Shown: positions 55,173 through 64,000 of the stretch, piece after piece
How positions within the stretch are numbered: position 1 is the stretch's first letter
How the letters are laid out: each line of letters opens with the position of its first letter
DNA from: Phyllostachys edulis
Lineage: Eukaryota; Streptophyta; Magnoliopsida; Poales; Poaceae
DNA length: 64,000 nt
Reading direction: 5' to 3'
Assembly: GCA_036346405.1 (NCBI GenBank)
Contig: CM070548.1
Location: 62,396,877 to 62,460,876, forward strand
Notes under the pieces: generated by a model
What the model was told of the DNA's origin: nothing
The model's database searches: none
What the model saw: only the letters and a program-made list of their open reading frames with translations
Program-made: the position numbers and the translations under genes

Positions 55173-58100
55173 ATGCAGGCCGCCGCCCGCCCCTCCTACC
55201 GATGGGTCAAGGAGTGGTTCGTGCCCCCCCAACCCCCTCTCCTCTCGAATTCTAATCTGCTTCTCTTGGTTTGGAGTTCTGTTGGTTTCTGGTTCACGTG
55301 ATTTAGATCTGATCCCCCCTCTCAGCGCTCCGTTGCCTCTCCCAGGGTTCCGCAGGACCTGGTCATCGCCGGCGGCCCGTGCGCGCTCTACAAGTGGGTG
55401 CGAGGTACGTTCCCTGCGCGCCGCCGCTCTTCCCTTCTCCTTGTTGCTGTGAAAATATTTAACCTTTCCTGCCGCGACGTAATGTGATGTAGTATCAACG
55501 TGCCTACGGTCGCGGCTTGCGATGACATTTGGGTGTGCTTATGGTTTCCATTGCTTGAATTCCAGCAGAGGTTTATTAGAGGCTTAGGGCTTGTTAGGCG
55601 CAGACACGGACTAGCTGATTGTGCTGCGCTACCAGTGGCGGATCCAGGATTTTCAAAATGGGTGTTCGAAGTTATAAACATGTTGTAGAATGTAAAATAT
55701 AAATGTTCATAATCATAACATAAAAAATAACAAGGTTTAAATTGTAGACAACATGTCAAATAATTTAGAGAAATTACAAAATAATTAAGAAAATTATAAT
55801 CTAACTAGACGTTCCTTCGTAGCTTGGAAGCGAGAAATGATATCATCATCCTTAACTTGCACAAAAAATTCTTGCTCAAGAAATGTAACCAAATAATCAT
55901 TCACTCCCATTCTATTCCTTAGCTTATTCTTGACATAATTCATTGAAGAGAATACCCTCTCAACACTAGCAGTTGCTACCGAAAGAATCAACACCGATTG
56001 ACTTCACATAAATAATTGGACATTTAAGACAAAATAACCTTCTCTTTTGTCTAACAACTGAAGCTACACAAGCTATTGAACTATATAGAATAATCTTCTC
56101 TTTTATCTAATAACTAAAGCTACACAATGCCAATATGAATATCTGACTCAACTACAAGTTTTTCAATGCCAATATGAATATCTGATATAACTACAAGTCT
56201 ACCTTCTTGCTTCTCTCTCCCCTAACATTCCTCTTTGCCTTTATCTCAATGACTGAATCCTTCGGTCAATCTGTCCTTCTTGTAATCCTCTTGCTCCACA
56301 GGCCACAGCTCCAGCCGAACTCCCCAGACCTACTAGAGGACCCTATCCATCCGTCTTCTTCTTCTAATCTTCTTGCTTGCTTTTCTTTTCCCCCAAATCC
56401 CCGATGTTGTTTCTTCTCTCGTCGGCCCAGGCCACGGCGCCATGGGTGCTTCATCCTTGGCTCCCTCGGCCCGGCGCCTCCCTGCCTCGCCCTCAAACCG
56501 CCCTGGCCTTCTCGCCTCACTGCTTGGTGCACAGGCAGTGCGAGCCTCCTCTGCTCTCCGCTTCTCGGCCAGCTTGGCGGCTTGGCCCGGCTCAGGCGGC
56601 ACCTCCCATCCACGCCGTGCCGCTGGGTCGGCCCACAGACCGGATCATCGAGTAGTGGTCCGGTGGAGCCGGCGGCCGTGAGACAAGACGGCGACGGTGA
56701 TGAGGCAAGAAACCAACAAAGGAGGCGAGGAGCTCACCTTGACCTCATCGCGTCGCCGCCGCTCCTTGCGCCATCTTGGGTGGTGGTGGTCTGCTCGGCC
56801 TCGACGGCGAGGCACCTCCATCCCGGCTCCGCATCGGCGCTCGGTGCTCATGGCTCACCCTTGCTCGCTTCGCCGCGTCGCCGCCGTCGCCGCCACAGAG
56901 CGAGAAGAGAGGGGCTAGAGGCGCTTCATGGCTTCAGCGCTTGGGGATTTCAGTCCCGAAGGGGATCTGGGGGTGGGCTGGGCGTGAGGAGCTCGGCCGC
57001 CGCTTGGGTTGGGGCGTGATGGCGTGGTGTCTTGGTGGGCTTTGCTTGCTGGTGGCCTGGTGGGGTGTGGGGGCGGTTTGTCCAGTCCAGTGCGTGCGCT
57101 GCTCAACTGGAGGAGTCCCTGTGCAGTCTAAATACATATTTTAAGTATTTACTAGTATATATACCTAATATACTTAATAAATACTGGGTTTTTTTTTCAA
57201 AAATAATGGGTGTACATCTGTACACCCATGTTCCTATACTAGATCCGCCCCTGTGCGCTACAAGGATAGAATTGCTCCTGGCTTTACCATAGGCTGCCTG
57301 TTTGCTTGGTTGCTACTAACGGTTAGTGATTATGGGATTGTGATAATTACGCGTCTGGTCTTGCCATCTGGTTGGTAATCACGCACATTCCCTTGTAACG
57401 GACGATCCAATAATCATATTGTCACCAGATGTTCTTATGCACTCTTTCTGATGTAGTCTGCTGCAATCCTTTTACTTTTGGTTTTGGAATTAGACAGACT
57501 GACAAGATGGTTGTTGAGTTTCTATTTAGTCCTTTCGGACTTCAAAACCTACAAACCCATTTGGCGTAGAGCAATATGCTCAGTTGAAACAAATAGCAGA
57601 AAATCAAAGTTGTTTTTTGGAGATTGCCATCAACATATCAAATGATTTCTGCTAAATTTCAAGTGGCTGCTGTCTGGTCTGGACATTCTTACATGCCTCC
57701 ACATCTGTTCTTCGTTACAATTTATTCCTGAACAATGTAGAGTTCTCATGCAATGTGCCAATAAGGACAGAAGTAATTGAATTTCCTTCTTGACGCCTGT
57801 TTGTTTCATGATTTTGCCTTTCATGCAGCTGATAGTGTTTTTACCTTATTCCTGTACAGAGGATAGGTTGTCTGCTCTCAAAGCCAAGGACAAGGAACAA
57901 GGGGCAGAAGCTGCAAAGGCTGAACCAACCACTGAGGTTCTCTTCCTGTGCAGCTACGATGGCTGCGGGAAAACCTTTGTGGATGCAGGGGCTCTTAGGA
58001 AGCATGCTCATGTCCATGGGGAGAGGCAGTACATCTGTCACTATGAGAACTGTGGCAAGGTATCGTGTATTGCTTATTTTTATCACCTACATCACAGAGT

Positions 58101-59671
58101 TATTTCCAGATTGCAATGACATTGTTGCCTCCGAGTTGCTTAGCTAATGTTTGTTGCTGAATCCGATTTTGCAGAAATTTTTAGATAGCTCCAAGTTGAA
58201 GAGGCATTTTCTTATTCATACTGGAGAAAAGAACTTTGTCTGCCCTCATGAAGGTTGTGGCAAGGTAATTGACATGTTCTGTCCATTGTATGTCACACTT
58301 TTCTTGACTGCAATTTATTTTTTTAATCATGTATGAATAATTTGTATGTTTTCTCATAAATAGCAAGTTATCAAAAATATTTAATCATAGGGAAAGTAAT
58401 TTGTGCTGAATATAGAAAAGCTGGGTGCTTGGTTTCTATTTGAGTGCAACTGCTTCTCGGCTTAGAGCTTTGATCATTTAATTATGTTTCTGTTGGCTGC
58501 ATTTAGCTTAGGATGTTCTTTGTGTGTGTGTTTTATTCAATAAATGCATTATTCCGTACGCCATATAAATTTCACATGCACACTAATGAGAAAATTGCTA
58601 AAGGGAAATGGTAATGTACAAATATTTTGTGTAATATATAGTTCCTCACTATATCTGTAGATAACTACTCTGGAGGGAATATTCAGTGCATCCCTTGTGC
58701 TACCCAACATATAATGCTTATTTTTTATAAAAGAATACTAGAGAAAGGGAGGAAGAAAAATTTCAGACAACCCGGAGTGGTAGTAGTGTAGTACCAACAA
58801 GAGACTTTTCCCTATATAATATTTTTTTGATATTTTTTTTTGAAGTTTTTTAGGAATTAGGATGCAGTGGATATACCCAACATTTCTAATTGGTGGAATG
58901 AATGCAGCCCCTTTCGCATTCTTGGCAATCTGTGTTGTTAATGTGCTGGATCCTGTTTATTGCAGGCTTTCTCTTTGGATTTTAATTTAAAAGCACACAT
59001 GAAAACACATTCTACGGATAACTACCATTTGTGCAAGTACCCAGAATGTGGTCGAAGATTTACACAGGAATCTAAACTAAGGGCTCATATGAAGGCACAA
59101 CATGAAAAGGTAATAATTACTTTTTTATTGTAAATTGTCACTTATCGAAAAACTTATTCTCACAAAACTAATATAGGTCGTCCTACAGAATCCAGGTGGG
59201 CCTGCGATGAACCGCAATGCACCAGGAGATCACCCCCCTAACACAGCGAAATCTTCGGCAACACCACCAGCTCCCTCAGCTGAGCGCCCATATGTCTGCC
59301 CTTACGATGGTTGTGCCAAGGCATACATTCACGAGTACAAGCTTAACCTCCATTTGAAGAAAGAGCATCCCAATCACTACGAGGACGCCGGTGCTCAAGC
59401 TGCTTCTTCAAAGGGCACCATGCCAAAGAATTCCCACAGAAGCAAGCCGACCCTCACGGCCAAGATGCCACTGCCGAAGATCCCTAAGCGCAGAGGATAC
59501 ACAGCACCGTCTCCATCTGTCCATATCCCCGAGGAGCACCAGTGGCCAAGGAAAGCGCTGTACGAGGATGATAGCGAGGAGACCGAGGAAGAGGGTGATA
59601 ATGCTGAAGAGGGGGCATGGAGATACAGAGCTGCCAGCAGCGACGACGAGGAGACTGAAGACGAAGATTGA
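55173..59671 (+). CDS. YY1: YY1-type C2H2 zinc-finger transcription factor (six exons, 343 aa)
   Basis: Exons read from GT/AG sites and frame are 55173-55216, 55346-55404, 57860-58059, 58175-58264, 58966-59109 and 59177-59671. The exons stay in frame to a TGA, giving 343 residues. The N-terminus has the conserved RWVKEWVPQDLV and YKWVR motifs of plant YY1. Fingers (CX4C...H) lie at residues 65-87, 94-116, 124-146, 154-177 and 220-243, and a Glu/Asp-rich tail at about 316-343. This matches the layout I recall for Arabidopsis YY1 (AT4G06634), a nuclear activator/repressor that works with Mediator in ABA and defence responses. All zinc ligands are present, so it looks functional. Its promoter abuts a solo LTR, and intron 2 carries a hAT element. 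ATG choice rests on the conserved RWVKEW motif following closely. Confidence 0.93.
55633..57253. mobile_element. hAT element in intron 2 of the YY1 gene
   Basis: The 8-bp duplication TGCGCTAC (55625-55632 and 57254-57261) flanks a 1621-bp insert with terminal inverted repeats CAGTGGCGGATCCAG / CAGGGGCGGATCTAG. Inside, a minus-strand fragment encodes the hAT dimerisation domain. From 56.2 to 57.1 kb it is GC-rich with chance frames, perhaps foreign sequence. Non-autonomous: nearly all of the transposase is missing. The termini resemble plant Tip100-like hATs. Confidence 0.93.
55794..55997 (-). pseudogene. hAT transposase C-terminal (dimerisation) fragment
   Basis: About 66 minus-strand codons hold the signature TASVERVFSSMNYVKNKLRNRM, the hATC dimerisation motif, and a short tail ending in a stop. 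The DDE catalytic region and the N-terminal zinc finger are absent. It sits 160 bp inside the element end, as expected for the 3' end of a transposase gene read towards the left terminus. Confidence 0.9.
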
Positions 59672-59914
59672 ACCGCCTGGTGATTTGTCTTTGGGTGGTG
59701 GTGCATATAATTTATAAGCTTTGGGTTATAGTTTTGCATACCTGTACAATATTCAAATAAGGCTGACTAGTTAGGCAAGAGAAAACCAGACTTGGCCCCT
59801 ACCTTCTGAATTAGGTAGGTATCTCATCGTGGTTCAAGATGGTTAGGCTATTGACTTTAAAGGATAATAGATCATTGTTTGCATCCTTGCATGTCTGGCT
59901 GCGCGTTAGATTAA
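59672..59914 (+). other. 3' UTR and downstream region of the YY1 gene
   Basis: Ordinary AT-rich sequence with a possible poly(A) signal (AAATAA, 59755-59760) follows the stop codon by about 85 bp. The Harbinger-like element begins at 59915, 243 bp after the stop, so it may lie just outside or within an extended 3' UTR. Confidence 0.45.
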
Positions 59915-61219
59915 GGGGGTGTTTGGGACGGTTCGGTTTCGGCTTAGGCTTTTCGTCCGAAAAAGTTGGAAGCTATCCCAAACGAGAGGTTTTTCACAGT
60001 TGCTTTTTTTTCTGAAGCGGCTTTGTGTTACAATGCGCGGAAGCCGTTCGTAGGGAGCTTCTGTGGCTTTCTGCAGCCTTCGTTCTGAAATTACTCTCGA
60101 AGTTCGGGGGTAATTACCCGCCGAATGTCATTCTATAAAACCCTGCCAGCCTCCCCTCCCCCTCTGGCGCGGCTCCCTCCTCTCCTGTCCGCTCACCTCC
60201 TCCCTTGCGCGCCTACCCACCTTTTCTCCAGGCCCCCTCCCCCGCCGGCCTCCTCCTTGACGCTCGTGTGGTTCATATGTAGATTTGGATCTTGCCCTCT
60301 TCACTCCTTGACGCCTCCAATTCCCTTCTCTACCGTCGCGGTGCCTCCTCCCTCGACGCCACCCTGTCATGCGGTGCCTCCTCCCGACGCCACCCCCCCC
60401 CTCTTCTCTGACTCCCTCTACCAGCGTCTCCTCCTCCCTCCGTCCAGATCTGAACGCCTCGCCGCCCTCCTCCCTCCCCCGGCACCTCCGGCTCCCTCAT
60501 CCTCCACCGGCTAGTGCCGCCGCGGCGCCTCCTCCCCCGATAGCAAAATGCTTGCTACCGAAATTTTATAGCTTCAAAGGGGCTACTGATTTCTCCTGGA
60601 TATTCCATCTGTTGAGATAGTTGATGTTTGACTTTCTAGTAGCATATTAGGCACATAGCATCATTGGTAAGAATAGAACATTTGCAAGAATTCGAATTCC
60701 TCCTTTGATTGCTAATATTGGAGTTACAGAGTTCAACATCTATATTTTGTTCTCAATTGTGTTGAATGCCAACATGGCAATTCTAGACTAGCCCTCCTCC
60801 CAGTGCCTGCATTTCATTTATCAATTATCAGTAATGTTGTTGTGAGGAATGGAAAAGTATGCCATCTAAAATTTGTTATAATATCATTTTCTTGAGCCAA
60901 ACATATAGATATGAATTATCATTCTCATTTGAACAAGGAAATCATTATCATGTAATCGGAATTGTTGCTTTGCTCATTATGCTTTCTGAATCATACACGG
61001 AGGACTTTATATGGGCGAATGAATAGTGATGTGCTGATAACATGCAGTACATGATCTGTCATGCTCCCAACATCATACTTTCTAAATCATATACAGATGA
61101 CTTTATACTATGTTAGGATCACGTTCTTCTGACCTTGAGAAGCGTCTGGCTAGTTAATTCTTACTGGTATACCTGCCTTTGACACTTACTGATAAGTCTA
61201 TGCATTTATGTTGTTTCAG

Positions 61220-61506
61220 AATTAAGAAAGAAGAGTTGTGTTCCATGCAATTCGAAGGATATGCATGCCATGTCAGAAGATTCTGCTAAAAAGTTTCTAG
61301 AACAAGTTTTTATTCTTGTACATGATTGTAGTGAAAAATCCTGTTTAAGACCAATGCTATTCCATTAGCTGGCCCTTGAAAGCAGGTGAGTAGTTGGGAA
61401 CTGACAACTGAAGGTGACATTCCAAAATTGCACAGAGCATGGAAGGTGAAGAATTTATTGAAAGGATTTGAGTTCCTTCAGCTTGTTGGTGCTATTGCTG
61501 AGGAAG
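61220..61506 (+). pseudogene. Captured exons of pterin-4a-carbinolamine dehydratase
   Basis: Exon 1 (about 61220-61305, after TTTCAG) encodes LRKKSCVPCNSKDMHAMSED.AKKFLEQ. Exon 2 (about 61386-61506, after GCAG and before GT) encodes SSWELTTEGDIPKLHRAWKVKN.LKGFEFLQLVGAIAEE. Both match plant PCD/DCoH-type enzymes, which dehydrate 4a-hydroxy-pterins and serve in tetrahydropterin or folate-linked metabolism and as assembly factors. The next exon, carrying the catalytic HH...H motif (GHHPDLHLVGWN region), is not present before the element ends, so no active enzyme can be made. The intron between the two exons is retained, so capture was from genomic DNA. Confidence 0.87.
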
Positions 61507-61617
61507 GTCTCCTTTTGATTTGCTCTGTTCTATCTATTGGCATTAACAAATGTAGTAGTTAAAATTTATCTTTTTTGATATTGTAATTTGTATATTTTTC
61601 CTACTTTTGGTGTACTC

Positions 61618-61725
61618 CAATATTTCGACTATACCTACGAATATTGCAAAGAAATAAAATTATTTTCGAACCAATATTTTGACTATACCTACGAATATTG
61701 CAAAGAAATAAAATTATTTTCTTTG
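61618..61725. repeat. Tandem duplication of about 54 bp
   Basis: CCAATATTTYGACTATACCTACG... occurs twice back to back with one or two differences, within the Harbinger-like element. Confidence 0.9.
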
Positions 61726-61854
61726 AAACAAGAATTGCAACGTGGTGCACCTCGAGTTACATTCTTCGATGTTAATTCTTTAAAAATATCTAATTGTATA
61801 AATTGCAAAAATATTGAGAAAGAAACATGTTTGTCGTGGATACAAATGCACAAA

Positions 61855-62105
61855 TTAATTAATTATGTAATAATTTTTATTGTAATAATTGTTTATTGTG
61901 ATTATTATTGTAATAATTATTATTGTATTTATGTAATAACTGTTTATTGTAATAATTGTTGTTTATTGCGTTAATTGCGGTATATTGCATTAATTGTAGT
62001 TAATTGTGGTAATTGCAGTCAATTACGGTAGTCGTCCTTAATTGCAGTCAATTGCATTAACTGTAGTCAATTGTGCCATCAATTGCGTTAATTGCCGTTA
62101 AATGA
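61855..62105. repeat. TAATTG/ATTGTAAT simple-repeat zone
   Basis: Degenerate repeats of TAATAATTGTTTATTG grading into TTAATTGCGGTYAATTGCAG, with a short period of 9-12 bp. The open frame through 61588-61974 is this repeat and not a gene. Confidence 0.85.
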
Positions 62106-62479
62106 CATCAAACAGCCATTACTTGCCTCAGGAGCATTTCAGACATTCCCCATCTTAGAAGCTGCAGTCAGCCTACCTAAAAGCCAGATAGCCAAACACC
62201 AAACCTCTTCAGCCTTGCAATCCAGCTGAAAGACGCTTTTCAGAAAAGCTACAGCCGTGCTACACAAACCCTAAATTCTGTGAATGGTTGGATGGGTTTG
62301 AACTTGTATCATGGTGGGGAGTTGTACGGGTGAGCGATAAGTGCAGCTTTGAAAGGGAAAGATGAAGCACAGACGTAGACAGTGTTCAACAAAGTGTATT
62401 TGGTTGTCTCGACCCATAACGTTCTGAACTAAGATGTCTCTCGTCTTGGCCCATAGCCATATGTGTCTGGTTGGCAGTT

Positions 62480-62668
62480 AGCGGCGACGGACTTAGAACC
62501 AAAATTTAGAAGGTGTTAATAGGATTTGTTCACCTGCTTGCGACTTGCCGAATGCCGAGTTGTCGGTCAGCGATGGTATGCCTGAGCACAACTAAACTAG
62601 ATGTGCTAGAGGTATACTATAAGCTTGTTAGGGGTCGTCCCTGGCTGCCCCCTAGGGTAGGTCCGCCC
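62480..62668. mobile_element. 189-bp mini-hAT (MITE-like)
   Basis: The 8-bp duplication TGGCAGTT (62472-62479 and 62669-62676) flanks a 189-bp sequence. Its ends AGCGGCGACGGACTTAG and (inverted) GGGCGGACCTACCCTAG share the CGGCGGACYTAG-type hAT terminus of the intronic element. Confidence 0.8.
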
Positions 62669-62676
62669 TGGCAGTT

Positions 62677-63194
62677 GGCAACATGAGATCCCAACGTGAA
62701 GCAACGATTTTTGTGTCTCGTGTCGTCGGTGAGAACGTGTAGAAGTAAAAAACGAGGAAAAAGGACGAGAGGGTTGCATGGCACTTTGCTTCCGTTGACA
62801 TTTTGCTACATTTTAAGGCTGCTTCGATTCGATCGTTCCCAAGTGTTTGACCAAAACAAAGGCAACGCGGGCGTGCAGATGCAGCGCCAAACACGAGGGT
62901 CACCGACTTGTATAGATCCTTCTATTTTATCTTCGGAGTATATTTAATAGTTAAAGATAATTTTATCTCTAATATATACTACATCGTTTTTAGAGATAAT
63001 ATCTCTAATATCTAATAGATAGTCTCGAGCAGACTCTCTAATATTTATATTTTATAATTTTCCTTTCAAATGAGTCTATATATCAACTAGAGTAGATTAA
63101 TATATCATGTATTGTTTCGCGTGTACGACAATCTCTTTAAGAAGAAACAACATGCGCTCTCTCTCTACGTAGGATTTTATTGACGTGACATAGC
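62677..63194. other. Intergenic sequence without a recognisable gene
   Basis: There is a GC-balanced stretch to about 62.9 kb, then an AT-rich one (62940-63120) rich in TCTCTAATAT words. I see no coding signal, splice pattern or element ends. Confidence 0.6.
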
Positions 63195-64000
63195 CAGTGG
63201 CGGACCCAGGACTAAATCTTAGGTATGACGGCTCGTCGTCGCATTATCGGATGCCGCTTTTTCAATGGGCGTACCGGCTACCGCCGCGTCCCCGCACGCC
63301 ACTAGAGCTTGGTCATTTGGCCCTCGCTCGATGGCTCCATGTAGTGTGTCACTCAATGAATTAATAATAAGTTCAACTAACCTCTTTTTCTAGAGAACAA
63401 GTGCTCATTGAACTAATAAAATTGATCATTTTGGACTATACAAACATCCTAGATACCTTAAGCACTCATGTTAGTATGTTACTCCATCAAGTAGAAATTT
63501 CACTAGCCTACCTCTATATTTGCTCTTTGGAAAAACAAACACAATTTATAGTACCTTAACTCGCTTGGACACTGTTGCAAACTCTAAATCCATCTACCGA
63601 TCTTGTGATGGTACGACATTTCCTCAAAGTAACAAGAACAAATCACACAAGGGGAAACTGAAGCACAAGAACAAATCACAAAAGGAAAAATTGAAGCACA
63701 CCGCGAGCGATTAGTTAACAAATAAGGAGAGCATGTGGGAGATGAGCAGCACAAGCTTGGACCTCATGAACCACCGGACCTCGGACGCCGCCCCCTGCTG
63801 GGTGCCGGCCCAAGAGCAGAGTCCAGCCAGGCGTCGGCCGCGCTAGCACTACTTCGCTAGGGAGGAACAATGACAGTTGTCGCTGCGCTTGGGTGGCGAG
63901 GCGAGCTCGCCGAGTCGCCTCTACCCCTGACAGTTCTACGCCATCACACACCCAACTGCGGACCCAACATGAGCCGCCACGCCGCACCACCCGCCGCCTC
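63195..64000. mobile_element. hAT-like terminus and following sequence, cut by the window edge
   Basis: CAGTGGCGGACCCAGGACTAAAT at 63195 matches the left terminus of the intronic hAT (CAGTGGCGGATCCAGGA). The 8 bases before it (GACATAGC) do not recur before 64000, so the partner end is missing or outside. The remainder, including GC-rich 63.7-64.0 kb, has no recognised coding region. Confidence 0.5.

Larger units (their letters stand above)
59915..62271. mobile_element. PIF/Harbinger-like non-autonomous element with captured gene exons
   Basis: It is flanked by TAA (59912-59914 and 62272-62274). Termini are GGGGGTGTTTG and, inverted from the right, GGGTTTGTG, with weaker similarity continuing inward (ACGG...GGCTTTTC). 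A 3-bp TAA/TTA duplication and GGG-starting ends are typical of PIF/Harbinger (Tourist-related) elements. The 2.36-kb interior has no transposase. It holds a C-rich segment (60125-60514), two exons of a pterin carbinolamine dehydratase gene and an AT-rich repeat zone. Confidence 0.65.

Noticed and set aside
56207..57019. 270-codon plus-strand frame in the YY1 intron
   Set aside because: It lies wholly inside the hAT insertion, overlaps open frames on the other strand and shows no recognisable domain.
60125..60620. Pro/Ser-rich 129-codon frame that could be a transit peptide or first exon
   Set aside because: The sequence is low-complexity C-rich, inside a transposable element. It might be the first exon of the captured dehydratase, but no homology can be seen by eye, so no gene is called.

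Overview
The window looks like a piece of a grass (Poaceae) nuclear genome. It holds Ty3/gypsy chromoviruses with very long LTRs, a Ty1/copia element of the Sirevirus type, hAT and PIF/Harbinger elements, a GC-rich first exon and one spliced plant zinc-finger gene. I see no bacterial or organellar features. No rRNA, functional tRNA or CRISPR array was found.

Layout. From 1 to about 54.7 kb the sequence is almost entirely nested LTR retrotransposons. (i) 1-2889 is the 5' end of a minus-strand gypsy element that continues off the left edge. (ii) 2894-5828 is a related minus-type LTR. (iii) 5829-8724 is a decayed plus-strand chromovirus pol, followed by LTR-derived sequence to 12704. (iv) 12705-38517 is a complete minus-strand Tekay/Del-type chromovirus with two LTRs, a tRNA-iMet primer site and a perfect 5-bp target duplication (TGTGC). 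(v) Inside its gag, exactly at the zinc-knuckle codons, sits a minus-strand Sirevirus (19227-33736, duplication CAAAC). Inside that Sirevirus is a further plus-strand LTR (about 23254-27850). (vi) 38684-54677 is a second nest: a minus-strand solo LTR, split by a plus-strand solo LTR (duplication GTCGG), itself split by a young non-autonomous LTR element (44391-52712, duplication CTTAA). The young element has no gag-pol. It carries GC-rich tandem repeats and a fragment of a 3-ketoacyl-CoA reductase gene.

From 54.7 to 59.8 kb lies the only convincing host gene, a six-exon orthologue of the plant YY1-type C2H2 zinc-finger transcription factor (343 aa, five fingers, acidic tail). Its promoter abuts a solo LTR. 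Its second intron holds a 1.6-kb hAT element with an 8-bp duplication.

Downstream, 59915-62271 is a PIF/Harbinger-like element with a TAA duplication. It contains two exons of a pterin-4a-carbinolamine dehydratase gene but lacks the catalytic exon. A 189-bp mini-hAT follows at 62480-62668, and the end of another hAT element lies at 63195.

All retroelement coding regions are broken by stops, frameshifts, deletions or lost catalytic residues. The transposable elements matter here mainly for their structure: target duplications, palindromic LTR motifs, captured gene pieces and satellite-like arrays. Element boundaries marked as target duplications were read directly. Lineage names rest on recognition of protein motifs and layout, not on a search.
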